DNA from: Desulfomonile sp963700305
GTDB taxonomy: Bacteria; Desulfobacterota; Desulfomonilia; Desulfomonilales; Desulfomonilaceae
Assembly (NCBI GenBank): GCA_963700305.1
Contig: CAVOXB010000019.1
Coordinates: 1 to 64,000 of the forward strand
DNA: 64,000 nucleotides
Direction of reading: 5' to 3'
Position 1 is the stretch's first letter, and the number at the start of each line of letters is the position of its first letter. A program made the position numbers and the translations under genes. Shown in pieces: positions 49,806-58,048 of this stretch. The notes beneath the pieces were generated by a model that saw only the letters and a program-made list of their open reading frames with translations, ran no database searches and was not told the DNA's origin.

Positions 49806-50582
49806 TCACCATTCATTGCAGTGACGCTGATAGGCGCATGAGCTGCACAGGTAGCTGGGGTTGGGGTAGAAGATGGAGGACTGAATCCCCTTCCATACCG
49901 TCGTCGTGGTCTTCAAGAACCTCCTCCGGTCATTGTCGTCTATAACCACGGGACGCTGAACCAGTTCAGGATTTGTGGTCTTCAGGAGGTATTCGTACCT
50001 GTACTGGATTTCGTTCGGGTCATACCCCAAGTCCGACGCGGCCAAGCTGTAGGCAACAAGCTGCATCGCGTTCACATCGCCGTTGGGTTTGCGTGACGAT
50101 GTCTTGTAGTCCACGAGGACGGTTGATCCGTTTTTCAGGATGGCGTCCACATAGCCCATCAATGGCGGCATATCCCGTGGGCAGTCTTCGGAGAGTGCGG
50201 CGAGGTCCAAGGTAAATGCCTCTTCGACGGCGATTACCTCAATGGCCGGGTCATGCTGTTCGGCGAAGACGGTGAAGATCTGCCTCGCAGTATTGAACAG
50301 GGACTCCTCGCTCTCTCTTTTGGAGTAGCGGACGGGCGGCCCGTCCAATCCCCTCCATTCCTCGTGGTAGATGTCCACGAGTTGATCTGCTCGGAGCGGA
50401 TCTGCTTCAAGCGAACTCTGCAGAAATGCCTGAATACCCGAATGGATGGCGCGGCCAAAGTGGAGAGCGGAGGGAGTGAACTCAGGTTCTACTCGGTCGA
50501 TGTAGTTGAAGCGGTATTTCAGACCGCATTGCATGTAGCTGTTGATCTGAGAGTAGCTCAGATGTGGCTCTTCTCTTGTCAT
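49806..50582 (-). CDS. PD-(D/E)XK nuclease (RecB/Cas4-like) protein, 258 aa
   Basis: ATG 50582 follows AAGGAG. The start HLSYSQINSYMQCGLKYRFN gives the first Cys, and ALHFGRAIHSGI supplies the conserved His. GYVDAILKNGSTVLVDYKTS is the nuclease core with Asp and Asp-x-Lys. The C-terminus YLCSSCAYQRHCNEW provides three more Cys, making the four-Cys Fe-S site of Cas4/AddB-type nucleases. There are no CRISPR repeats nearby. It follows a probable single-strand annealing protein, so a phage-type RecE/RecT-like pair is inferred. Confidence 0.8.
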   Translation of the reverse strand: MTREEPHLSYSQINSYMQCGLKYRFNYIDRVEPEFTPSALHFGRAIHSGIQAFLQSSLEADPLRADQLVDIYHEEWRGLDGPPVRYSKRESEESLFNTARQIFTVFAEQHDPAIEVIAVEEAFTLDLAALSEDCPRDMPPLMGYVDAILKNGSTVLVDYKTSSRKPNGDVNAMQLVAYSLAASDLGYDPNEIQYRYEYLLKTTNPELVQRPVVIDDNDRRRFLKTTTTVWKGIQSSIFYPNPSYLCSSCAYQRHCNEW

Positions 50583-50675
50583 GGTGTGTGCTCCTTTCTG
50601 GGGGCGGACAGAACGCACCTGTCCTGTCCTGCCCCTCAATGAGACGAGTTGTTGCTGTTGATTCTCTGTGCTTAT

Positions 50676-51341
50676 TTAAGCGGCGACTTCGGTCTGCAGG
50701 TAGCTGATCAACTGCGAGGCAGACTCACGAGACAGTTCCTGGAAGGTAGAAGCACTCAACGGACGAAGCATGGACTCGATGTCCTGATCTGTGTATTGTG
50801 CTCGCTTGGTCAAAGCATACAGGGCGCGGCATTGCGCCTGAGTTGCTCTTCCATTGCCGCAACCTTGCGGCTTTGATCCGTCTCCAGATGCGGTGCGATT
50901 CTGCTCCATATGCTTGCCGGTCCCGCTGTCCACGGGGAATACCGGCTTGCCCTCTTTGGTTCGAGGCTGGTCGCCGTCGCTCTCCACTGCGGCCACGTGT
51001 GACACTTCCTCTGCGCCGGTGAATTCCAGACCGTAACCGGCAAACCTCAAGGCTCTGGCAATGCTTCTTGTTTCGCTCAACTCAATCAAGCTCTCCGAGA
51101 GTCGAGCGTCCCGCTGCGCATTGGCCGTTCCATAGCCAACAAATTCACCCTTCACTGTTACGGCCCGACATTTGAAGACGGCATAATGACCGTCCCAGTT
51201 CAGCAGTTCGGTTTGGAGACTCAAGGTCTCGTTTTCCTCATGGGCCAACCGCAGCCTCCCACCCACGACGGGGAAGACGCGGGTTTGGCCGTTGACTCGC
51301 TTTGTAACCAGTTCTGATTCCAGAAATCCATTTGCGCTCAT
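50676..51341 (-). CDS. Probable phage single-strand-annealing-type protein, 221 aa
   Basis: GGAGAAG precedes ATG 51341. SESLIELSETRSIARALRFA with GYGLEFTGAEEVS is the conserved helix of ERF/Rad52-like or related phage recombination proteins (they have ETRAIGRAL..AGY). The N-terminal beta part (HYAVFKCRAVTVKGEFVGYG) also fits. The C-terminal third is flexible and ends with a helical domain (TQAQCRALYALTKRAQYTDQ). Family is inferred from one motif, so function is probable rather than proven. The nuclease gene follows by 93 bases. Confidence 0.6.
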   Translation of the reverse strand: MSANGFLESELVTKRVNGQTRVFPVVGGRLRLAHEENETLSLQTELLNWDGHYAVFKCRAVTVKGEFVGYGTANAQRDARLSESLIELSETRSIARALRFAGYGLEFTGAEEVSHVAAVESDGDQPRTKEGKPVFPVDSGTGKHMEQNRTASGDGSKPQGCGNGRATQAQCRALYALTKRAQYTDQDIESMLRPLSASTFQELSRESASQLISYLQTEVAA

Positions 51342-51369
51342 CGTTACTTCTCCTTTGCGTTCAACGCTT

Positions 51370-51531
51370 TCATGAAAAGGGCCATCCTCCGGAAACCAAC
51401 AGAATGGCGATAAAGACTATTAGGCACTGCAAGAAATTTGCGGCAAAGCGGAAGACGGCAGCGGGGCCAATCATGCAGACCACTGCGATCACTGCCGTAC
51501 TCAACAAAATCATCTTATCGAGCCCTGTCAT
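51370..51531 (-). CDS. Micro-ORF, small membrane protein, 53 aa
   Basis: AAGGAGAG lies six bases before ATG 51531. The protein MTGLDKMILLSTAVIAVVCM... has two hydrophobic segments (ILLSTAVIAVVCMIGPAAV and FLQCLIVFIAILLVSGG). Its start overlaps the stop of the micro-ORF at 51528 (ATGA). It is likely translated in the recombination operon. Function is unknown; phage holin-like size. Confidence 0.55.
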   Translation of the reverse strand: MTGLDKMILLSTAVIAVVCMIGPAAVFRFAANFLQCLIVFIAILLVSGGWPFS

Positions 51532-51632
51532 GCCGTCTCTCCTTTCTTTTTGATTTTCTTGACCACCTCGATGAGGGACTCGGTGGCCGCTACCAACAAA
51601 GCCACCAATGCATCAACCCAAACTCGGTTCAT
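51528..51632 (-). CDS. Micro-ORF, 34 aa, upstream of the small membrane protein
   Basis: AAGGAG lies before ATG 51632. It encodes MNRVWVDALVALLVAATESL followed by a Lys-rich tail. The stop TGA overlaps the next ATG. A still shorter frame (24 aa) overlaps its start in the same coupled manner. No family is recognised. Confidence 0.45.
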   Translation of the reverse strand: MNRVWVDALVALLVAATESLIEVVKKIKKKGETA

Positions 51633-52817
51633 TTGGCTGTTCTCCTTTCCTTGTCGAGTTGAGATCCTGTTTCTCGCTCAGACGCACGGTTCTTCATGAT
51701 AACCATTGACCCATTAAATATAGATAGCGCTCCTGTGTGGCTATTCTTGAGGGCGTGCGGCACAGTGCGAAGTGAGACACATACACAGACATTTCATCAT
51801 CCCTTCCTTAAACCCCCTCTAAACCCCTCAAATAGAAGAAGGGGAAAGAAGAAACAGAGCAAAGAAGAAAGAGGAGAGCGTGACCGGAGGTCGCAACGGC
51901 ACTGAGATGGAGCGATAGCCGAGTGACAAATCTCTCGGAACGTCAAAGAATGGGTGGCTTCTTGAAAAAGTTGCGAAATTTCGGTAGACAATGAGCCGCA
52001 GGCCGTGGAAGAAGTTCTCTTCTTCGGCTTCAATCCTTGAGAAAGGCACAGAATCTGCCACACAAAACAGTCGGTCAGTCCGACTAATTCATTCTGGCGT
52101 TCTTGCCGTTCGGTCTTCGATCATCGCCCACTTTAGCGCCGGTCGGAACTTGTTCAAATGGGTGATATGTAGCGTAGGCGCTGAAGAAACGTCAGGAATC
52201 ACTGAACCGGATCGGGTGTTCCTCGGAACGTCTCTTCATGGCGTTTCTCAATACTATTTGCTCCATACCTGCAGAAAGGCGCAAAAGCGGAGACAAATGA
52301 TCGCCGTAGAGAAACGACGGTTCTTACCAGTCCAGTCTACCATAGCGAGGCTTTTGCCCGCCGCTCGGGTTACGGGAATAATGAAATACCGCATGGATAC
52401 TGCAAAAAGGAGGGGGCCCCTATACCTTCCGGGAATCGAGGTGCTCTTTTGAATATCTATCCAGGCCGAGGCGATGCTGGCGGACCGGGAAGCTTTAAGG
52501 ATATGATGCATGGATACTGGCTTTCGGGCATTCTGCCTTTGTTGTCATGAATACGAAGGGACCATTTGTTGGCGTGGTTATTCCAGAAACCTCCATTCAG
52601 GCGGTCACCGATTCTGGGAAAGCAAGTTCGCCCCGGCATGTCTGCCTTTGATGAGAGCTTCGCAGGGTAGCGACCTCACTTGTGACGATCCGCAAGTTCA
52701 AAGAACTTCCATTGCTGGACTAGCCCAGACTCTGTCATGAATGTGGGCTCTCAGGCGCATTCTGTGCTGGACGAAAAACGTCCATTACTCTATCATGGGA
52801 CTTGGCTAACCAGAAAA
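51633..52817. other. Intergenic, no gene recognised
   Basis: About 1.2 kb with a purine-rich run on the + strand (51,830-51,880). I find no open frame with a ribosome site and family features on either strand. It may hold the promoter of the minus-strand recombination genes and decayed sequence beside the insertion element. Confidence 0.4.
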
Positions 52818-52881
52818 TGGTAAGCCCCCGGCTTTGCCGGGGAGACTCCCCAAGGTTTGACCGTGTGAGGCAGTAAGAGGC

Positions 52882-52920
52882 AACCTCCCAGAACACACCA
52901 AATTTCAATTCTGGGAGGTT
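52882..52920 (+). promoter_or_regulatory. RNA hairpin hiding the tnpA ribosome site
   Basis: The perfect 12-base arms AACCTCCCAGAA (52882-52893) and TTCTGGGAGGTT (52909-52920) pair, and the right arm contains the GGGAGG ribosome site of tnpA. In IS200 a similar stem-loop is known to repress transposase translation; here the same is inferred. Confidence 0.75.
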
Positions 52921-52923
52921 TTC

Positions 52924-53385
52924 ATGAAAGACTATAAGAGCCTAAATCACACGAAGTGGGATTGCAAGTATCATGTGGTTTTCATTCCCAAACGCCGGAG
53001 AAAGCAGATTTACGGTTCCCTTCGGAAATACCTGGGAGAGATATTTCATGAGTTGGCTCGCCAAAAGGAGTCCCAGATAGTGGAAGGACATCTGTGCTCG
53101 GATCATGTCCATGTGTGCATGAGTATTCCACCCAAGTTTGCTGTGTCCAACGTGATCGGGTACATCAAAGGCAAGAGTGCGATCTCCATTGCAAGGAATT
53201 TCACAGCGAGAAAGCGGAACTTTGCAGGAGAGAGCTTTTGGGCTCGTGGCTACTATGTCTCAACAGTGGGTTTGGACGAAGAGTCTGTAAGGAAGTACAT
53301 TCGCGAGCAGGACGCCAAAGACGCAAGGCTCGATCAACTGAACTGGCTTTCTGACGACGACCCGTCCCCTTCAGGGGACTCATGA
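52924..53385 (+). CDS. tnpA: IS200-like transposase TnpA (Y1 HUH), 153 aa
   Basis: KYHVVFIPKRRRKQIYG is the family N-terminus. HLCSDHVHVCMSIPP carries the His-U-His metal site (HVH), and VRKYIREQD the catalytic Tyr. Length and motifs are those of an active enzyme. The gene is internal to the element at 52818-53440 and has GGGAGG before its ATG, partly buried in a hairpin. It moves single-stranded element DNA. Confidence 0.93.
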   Translation: MKDYKSLNHTKWDCKYHVVFIPKRRRKQIYGSLRKYLGEIFHELARQKESQIVEGHLCSDHVHVCMSIPPKFAVSNVIGYIKGKSAISIARNFTARKRNFAGESFWARGYYVSTVGLDEESVRKYIREQDAKDARLDQLNWLSDDDPSPSGDS

Positions 53386-53457
53386 GCTGACCCCCTTGGG
53401 GGGCTAACAGGAATATGCCCCCGGCTTTGCCGGGGGTAATTTAACTGTAATTATTAA

Positions 53458-53601
53458 GAAATCAACCACTTTGTCTCTTGGCTCGGCCGGTACAGCGTGA
53501 GGCACGGGGGCTGGGGAGAGTTCCACTTTGTGCCTGCCAAAGGCCTGCAGGACCACTTGGAAGACCAACCTCCACTCATCGGTTTATGGGGATCGTCATG
53601 A
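53458..53601 (+). pseudogene. 3' remnant of an ORF cut by the IS element, coupled to the sigma-54 activator
   Basis: An open frame without a start runs from 53458 to TGA 53599-53601. It reads INHFVSWLGRYSVRHGGWGE then FHFVPAKGLQDHLEDQPPLI, protein-like composition. Its stop overlaps the activator's ATG (ATGA). Because the IS ends about 18 bases upstream, the 5' part was probably lost or displaced by the insertion. The product is unknown. Confidence 0.45.
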
Positions 53602-55604
53602 CGAATGAGGACAACGCCAACGAGGGACTGATTCGGGAATTGATGAGGACCCGCCATCGAATAGCAGAGCTTGAAGAGCGTGAAATCGAGCTTGCCCAGG
53701 TTCTGGGAGTAGATCTCTCCGAGGGCCCCGACCCAAAGCTGTCCATGTTCTACGCAGGCCCTGAGGGTGGCATTGTGTGGGTGCCCGGATTATTTTCGTT
53801 AGAATTCCCTCAGCGCAGTTCTGGTATGTCGGCCGCTGAGCCCGATGGCTTGGAACCCGATTTTTCCTGGTTGAAAAATCTTGTGCACGTGGAAGATGTC
53901 CCCGCGTTGGACAACGATCTCAAGACGTTTGCCAGCGGAGCCGTGACCACCATTTGTCGGAGATGTCGGTTACACGTAGTGGGAGAAATGACTGTATGGG
54001 TAGAGCTCTATCTCCTGGCGACAAAAAGGGACGAGAACAAGCTTCCCGTCGAATGTGTGGCTTGCTTCCGCCCCGTCGGCCGCTCTGGTGGATTAGGATC
54101 GATCCTCAGGCAGGTTGCGATTTCCCTCAGAGAACTCTTCGATTCAGCTCGCGCACAAGACAGTCCCTTGGCCTCTCTCTTTGAGTCCCGACGCAAAGAG
54201 GGAGGAGATTCCGTGGAAGAGAACGTTGACAGATTCTGGCTCTTGCTCGCTGTCGCAACGGCAGAGGTGTGGCGACTCCAAAAACCGTGGGACCTTTCCT
54301 TCGTGAAGGATAGTTCGATGAGATATGTCTGGGCGAGCGATCCGTTCTCCGAGAAGCTGGGATTATCACTCCACGAAATTCAGGGCCGCTCAGACTGCGA
54401 CCTTTTTCATACTGTGGACGAGACGGACGAGGAGAGAATAGGCGAGGCTGTATTGAGAGGAGTGGCGGCACATTTCCCGCGCACGAGAATCGTGGCCGGA
54501 ACTCGTCGAGTCTTCGGAGACTCGCTCTGGCCAGTTCCTCAAGGCAGCGGTGGTCAAGCCAGATGGATTCTTGGGGTCTCTTCGGTGGTCGATGCGGAAG
54601 AAATAGTGACTGAGGGCCACCGATCATCAATCATGGTGAAGGTACTAGACAAGGCTCTCGCAGCGGCCAAGTCCGACGGAATCATATTGCTTACGGGCGA
54701 ATCCGGCAGTGGTAAGGATTATTTCGCTCGATACATCCACGACCATTCCGAGCGAGCCAATGGACCATTCTTTTCGATCAACTGTGCGGCGATAAACGCA
54801 GAAATGGCAGAGTCGGAACTCTTCGGACACGAGCGTGGGGCTTTCACTGGCGCCCATATGCGTAAACGGGGGCTCTTGGAATTGGCCGAGGGAGGGACGC
54901 TCTTGCTCAATGAAGTTGGTGAGCTTTCACTACCGCTCCAGGCTAAGTTGTTGACCTTCCTGGACACAAGGAAATTTACTCGGGTGGGAGGAGAAAAGGA
55001 AATAAAGGTCAATGCGAGGCTTATTGCAGCAACAAACAAGGACTTAGAAGAAGCGGTGGATCAGAAAAGCTTCCGTGGCGATCTGTATTACCGCCTCAGC
55101 GTGATCACGATAGAAGTCCCGCCTCTTCGAGAGCGCCTCGAAGACTTGCCGGGCATTGTCGATGATATCCTCAGAGAGTTTTGTGCCAGCCATGGCCGCC
55201 GCCCGGTTCCATATATTAATCGTCATGAAATGGAGGCCATGAAGAGTTATACGTGGCCTGGCAATATACGAGAACTTCGCAACGTCCTTGAACGAGCACT
55301 GCTTTTCTCACCTGAAGGCAAGCTGTCTCTCAGAGAAGCAGTGCCGACAAATGTTTTTCAGGCCGATGAATCCAAGAGTAGCAATGCTGTCGGAGGCTAT
55401 GGCCACTTCCAGTGGCTACTTTCAGGGGTATTTCGTAAAGATGAATCCGACGGGAGCTTGTTGGACTATACTGAGCGCTCTCTAATAAAACAGGCTCTTG
55501 AAAAAACGAAGAACAACAAAACCCACGCAGCGCGCTTGCTAGGGATCACTCTTTCATCACTCAAGTCAAAGCTCAAAACACTGGGAATCACTGGCTCAAA
55601 ATGA
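53598..55604 (+). CDS. Sigma-54-dependent transcriptional activator with PAS-like sensor region, 668 aa
   Basis: MTNEDNANEGLIRELMRTRH opens a short coiled coil, then about 330 residues of sensor region including a PAS-like part (VKDSSMRYVWASDPFSEKLG). The AAA+ domain has GESGSGKD (Walker A), ELFGHERGAFTGAH (the sigma-54 contact loop), GGTLLLNEVGEL (Walker B with Asn for Asp) and YTWPGNIRELRNVLERALLF. A Fis-type HTH is at the C-terminus (KTHAARLLGITLSSLKSKLK). There is no receiver domain, so it senses by its own N-terminus. The start is chosen by the ATGA overlap. A sigma-54 promoter lies 219 bases downstream of its stop, before the ankyrin gene. Confidence 0.88.
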   Translation: MTNEDNANEGLIRELMRTRHRIAELEEREIELAQVLGVDLSEGPDPKLSMFYAGPEGGIVWVPGLFSLEFPQRSSGMSAAEPDGLEPDFSWLKNLVHVEDVPALDNDLKTFASGAVTTICRRCRLHVVGEMTVWVELYLLATKRDENKLPVECVACFRPVGRSGGLGSILRQVAISLRELFDSARAQDSPLASLFESRRKEGGDSVEENVDRFWLLLAVATAEVWRLQKPWDLSFVKDSSMRYVWASDPFSEKLGLSLHEIQGRSDCDLFHTVDETDEERIGEAVLRGVAAHFPRTRIVAGTRRVFGDSLWPVPQGSGGQARWILGVSSVVDAEEIVTEGHRSSIMVKVLDKALAAAKSDGIILLTGESGSGKDYFARYIHDHSERANGPFFSINCAAINAEMAESELFGHERGAFTGAHMRKRGLLELAEGGTLLLNEVGELSLPLQAKLLTFLDTRKFTRVGGEKEIKVNARLIAATNKDLEEAVDQKSFRGDLYYRLSVITIEVPPLRERLEDLPGIVDDILREFCASHGRRPVPYINRHEMEAMKSYTWPGNIRELRNVLERALLFSPEGKLSLREAVPTNVFQADESKSSNAVGGYGHFQWLLSGVFRKDESDGSLLDYTERSLIKQALEKTKNNKTHAARLLGITLSSLKSKLKTLGITGSK

Positions 55605-55822
55605 TCCGATCACAAACCCAACCAGATCAAAATCGTCCAACCCTGGCCAAGCACTTGCTATAACAGTCAATACAGCCTCATTCCTGTACGCTATTAGACA
55701 GATTTCGTCTACTTTCAGCTTACGAGTCATCGATTATCTGATCTGTCCCCCTGACCATCACCCAACATTATCACATTGATATTAAATAGCTAATTGCACT
55801 TCTCATGTCCCTAGTTTCGCCG
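55605..55822 (+). promoter_or_regulatory. Possible activator sites between the sigma-54 activator and the ankyrin promoter
   Basis: CAGATCA (55623-55629) and TGATCTG (55739-55745) are complementary, and TGATCCGATCA is at 55602-55612. Such dispersed inverted half sites 80-220 bases upstream of a sigma-54 promoter would suit enhancer binding by the Fis-type HTH. The evidence is only positional. Confidence 0.3.
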
Positions 55823-55838
55823 TGGCATCCGAGTTGCT
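55823..55838 (+). promoter_or_regulatory. Sigma-54 promoter of the ankyrin-repeat gene
   Basis: TGGCATCCGAGTTGCT fits the consensus TGGCAC-N5-TTGCW at all key bases with correct spacing; only the sixth base differs (T for C). GG is at -24 and GC at -12. Transcription would start near 55,848, about 48 bases before the ATG at 55896. Confidence 0.75.
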
Positions 55839-55895
55839 CTATGTGCCTCCCAAGAAAGCCGCTTATGGCTAAACAAAAGATTCAAGGAGGAAACG

Positions 55896-56519
55896 ATGTC
55901 AGCAACGGTAGATTGCGAAGCCAACGGAAATCAGGACCTTTTTGAAATGGTCGTTTCTGGAACGGTCAAACAGGTGAAGGCAGCGCTCGCGGCAGTCGAT
56001 CCTTTGACCTTCCGGGACAAACAAGGAAACACGCTTCTTCACAAAGCTGTCTGCGGAGCCCGGCCGTGCGTCACGAAGACAGTCATTGAGGCTATGGGGC
56101 AAGTTGATGTCGCCAACGACAACGGTGAGACCCCGTTGGGAGTGGCCGCAGCCAGTGGAAGCACGAAGACAGCGGAGCTACTTCTTGCAGCCGGGGCAAA
56201 GGCCGACGCTCAAGACAAACAAGGTCGAACGGCTCTCATGAGGGCGTCGGATGCAGGTCACGCCGGTATCGTAGCGATGCTGATCAAGCATGGCGCCGAT
56301 GCCAACGCCGCCGACCGGCACCGGGAAACTGCCCTGATGATGGCGTCTTCATGGGGTTACCACAAGGTAGTCCAGGCCCTGGTTCGCGGTGGGGCAGCCT
56401 GTGACTTCCCCAACAAGGATGGCTGGACCGCCATTACCTTCGCTGAAGATCTCGGGCAAACCGAAGTCGTCAAGATCCTGGAGAAATACTCCAGCGGCAG
56501 GGCACGCCGGGCTGCCTGA
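55896..56519 (+). CDS. Ankyrin-repeat protein, 207 aa
   Basis: Five or so ankyrin repeats follow a short N-terminus: DKQGNTLLHKAVCG, DNGETPLGVAAASGSTKTAE, DKQGRTALMRASDAGHAGIV, DRHRETALMMASSWGYHKVV and NKDGWTAITFAEDLGQTEVV. There is no signal peptide, so it is cytoplasmic and a protein-binding module. AAGGAGG precedes the ATG. It has its own sigma-54 promoter and lies next to the activator. The hairpin at 56535 follows. Partner protein unknown; the 392-aa acidic protein downstream is a candidate. Confidence 0.85.
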   Translation: MSATVDCEANGNQDLFEMVVSGTVKQVKAALAAVDPLTFRDKQGNTLLHKAVCGARPCVTKTVIEAMGQVDVANDNGETPLGVAAASGSTKTAELLLAAGAKADAQDKQGRTALMRASDAGHAGIVAMLIKHGADANAADRHRETALMMASSWGYHKVVQALVRGGAACDFPNKDGWTAITFAEDLGQTEVVKILEKYSSGRARRAA

Positions 56520-56534
56520 GAAGGCCAAAGAGGA

Positions 56535-56575
56535 AGCCCACACGTTCCGAGTCTGGAAACACAGGCGTGTGGGCT
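56535..56575 (+). terminator. Hairpin after the ankyrin gene
   Basis: The perfect 10-base arms AGCCCACACG (56535-56544) and CGTGTGGGCT (56566-56575) start 16 bases after the stop codon. No T-run follows, so termination would be weak; it may protect the mRNA end. Confidence 0.45.
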
Positions 56576-56805
56576 CATCCATGCACAAGGCCCGATAGTC
56601 AACCTCGCGGGGAACTTAATGGAGCCTCGTCAGGGATAAGTTGATTCTAATAGCTCGTCACTGCTTTGCAAAGCATCTTCGACAACACTGTGTTGAATCA
56701 ACCCCTGATCTTGTCTCCTTAAGCTTCCCTTCGAGCGATTAATGCACCGAGCTTTCCCGTGAGGAGGACCGTCATCATGGGCAGCGAGGCTCCGGGCTAA
56801 AGGAG

Positions 56806-57984
56806 TTGAAAATGAAACGAAGAAAGAAAAGAAAGCTGAGAGATGGGCAGCAGGGATCTGCTGACGAACAACAGGACCATACCAACAACGGTTCGGACGA
56901 TGAATGGACCGAAGAAGAGGATGAAGCCATGACTGACAGAGACGACAGAGAATACAAGGATGAAGAAGAGATCGAAATCGTGGAAGACAACGAGGTCGCT
57001 GAGGCAGCTGCTTCCGCAGCCGCGGTCGCAACCTCCGAACCTGAGTCATATGCGCCAGAACTTGAATTGGATCTGATACCGGAACCCGGTCGATCCGCAT
57101 ACTTCAAGTCTCGCACGGATGAATCCGTTGAAGACCGGAGTGACCACCGGGATGATTCCGCCCCGGAAGATGAAGAGTCGCAGGATGAAGATGCCCCTGA
57201 AATGGAAGCTGAGTGGGCCGAAGTTGAAACTGAAGACGGCACAGAGGGTGAGAAGGAGGAAAGCGGCACTGAGTCGAAAGCGCTTTCCAACTTCGCTGTA
57301 GAAACCATGGTGTTGGACGTGCGCAAAATCGTAAGCCAGACCCTGGAAAGAGGCATGGAAGAACTGGGAGAGTACCTTCTCAAGAACGTTTTCGAGAACG
57401 ACATAGGCAAAGTCTTCTCCAAGAACCCGTACAAAGGGACTTCATTCTCCGAACTGGCACGGCATCCTCAAAATCCCTTGAGCCGTCAGCGGTTGGCCGA
57501 GGCCGTCAGAGCAGCTGCGTTTGGCCGGGAGATGGAGGCGATGGGGGTCCCTCGTGGCGCACTGTCCTTCACCCATAAAATCCATATAGCCAGCATCAAA
57601 GACCGGGCCAAAAGAAGGAAGATAGTCCAAAAGGCTCACCAAAGCGGCTGGACCGTGGAGACTACCAAGAAGGAAATCCAAAGGCTCGTGGGACAGACGT
57701 CGTCTGAGGACCAGCGCCTCGGGAGGACCCTCCTGCGGCAGATGGGGGAGTTGGTCAAACTCTCCAAGGATGGAGACACGAAAAGCTTCCTGCAAGACAA
57801 GGATCGCTTGAAGGCCGCTTTGCCCAGGGCTGAAAGGCTCCAGATGATCGGAAGCAGCGAAGAAATCCGCAAATACCTCAAGGAGTCAGTCAACATGCTG
57901 GCAACACTTGAGAAAGATTTGGTTGATATCGAGCTGGAAGCTCGAAAACCGGACGAGGAACCTGACGGCAAGGAAGAAGGCTAA
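56806..57984 (+). CDS. Acidic protein with helical C-terminal domain, 392 aa, unknown
   Basis: After a basic start (MKMKRRKKRKLRDGQQ) about 150 residues are dominated by Asp/Glu (TEEEDEAM, REYKDEEEIEIVEDNE). The C-terminal 230 residues are helical: GMEELGEYLLKNVFENDIGK, ARHPQNPLSRQRLAEAVRAA, GALSFTHKIHIASIKDRAKR and AHQSGWTVETTKKEIQRLVG. That order recalls an uncharacterised phage/plasmid and myxobacterial domain with a ParB-like HTH arrangement. No signal or membrane segment. It is followed 10 bases later by a 28-bp palindrome. It could be a DNA-binding or segregation protein of the island; this is inference. Confidence 0.5.
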   Translation: MKMKRRKKRKLRDGQQGSADEQQDHTNNGSDDEWTEEEDEAMTDRDDREYKDEEEIEIVEDNEVAEAAASAAAVATSEPESYAPELELDLIPEPGRSAYFKSRTDESVEDRSDHRDDSAPEDEESQDEDAPEMEAEWAEVETEDGTEGEKEESGTESKALSNFAVETMVLDVRKIVSQTLERGMEELGEYLLKNVFENDIGKVFSKNPYKGTSFSELARHPQNPLSRQRLAEAVRAAAFGREMEAMGVPRGALSFTHKIHIASIKDRAKRRKIVQKAHQSGWTVETTKKEIQRLVGQTSSEDQRLGRTLLRQMGELVKLSKDGDTKSFLQDKDRLKAALPRAERLQMIGSSEEIRKYLKESVNMLATLEKDLVDIELEARKPDEEPDGKEEG

Positions 57985-57994
57985 GGGCTGAAAT

Positions 57995-58022
57995 GGAACA
58001 TGCCGGTTAACCGGCATGTTCC
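57995..58022. promoter_or_regulatory. Perfect 28-bp palindrome
   Basis: GGAACATGCCGGTT and its exact complement AACCGGCATGTTCC are joined without a spacer. The site lies between the 392-aa gene and the HTH gene. No T-run follows, and perfect no-loop symmetry suits protein binding better than an RNA hairpin. Confidence 0.6.
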
Positions 58023-58048
58023 CTCTCCGTCGAAAATGGCAAATAACG

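Larger units (their letters stand above)
52818..53440 (+). mobile_element. IS200/IS605-type insertion sequence, TnpA only
   Basis: The ends carry matching subterminal hairpins: CCCCGGC-TTT-GCCGGGG at 52826-52842 and the same stem extended by one base pair at 53418-53436. Between them is one HUH transposase gene and its leader hairpin. No terminal inverted repeat or target duplication is expected or seen for this family. There is no TnpB. Confidence 0.85.

Noticed and set aside
49806..50582. Cas4-like four-Cys nuclease as a sign of a CRISPR-Cas locus
   Set aside because: No repeat-spacer array and no other cas gene is found in the window; the annealing-type neighbour fits a phage recombination pair.
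51797..52063. Frames in the purine-rich stretch near 51.8 kb
   Set aside because: They arise from simple composition (Phe/Leu/Ser on one strand, Lys/Glu on the other) and have no ribosome site.
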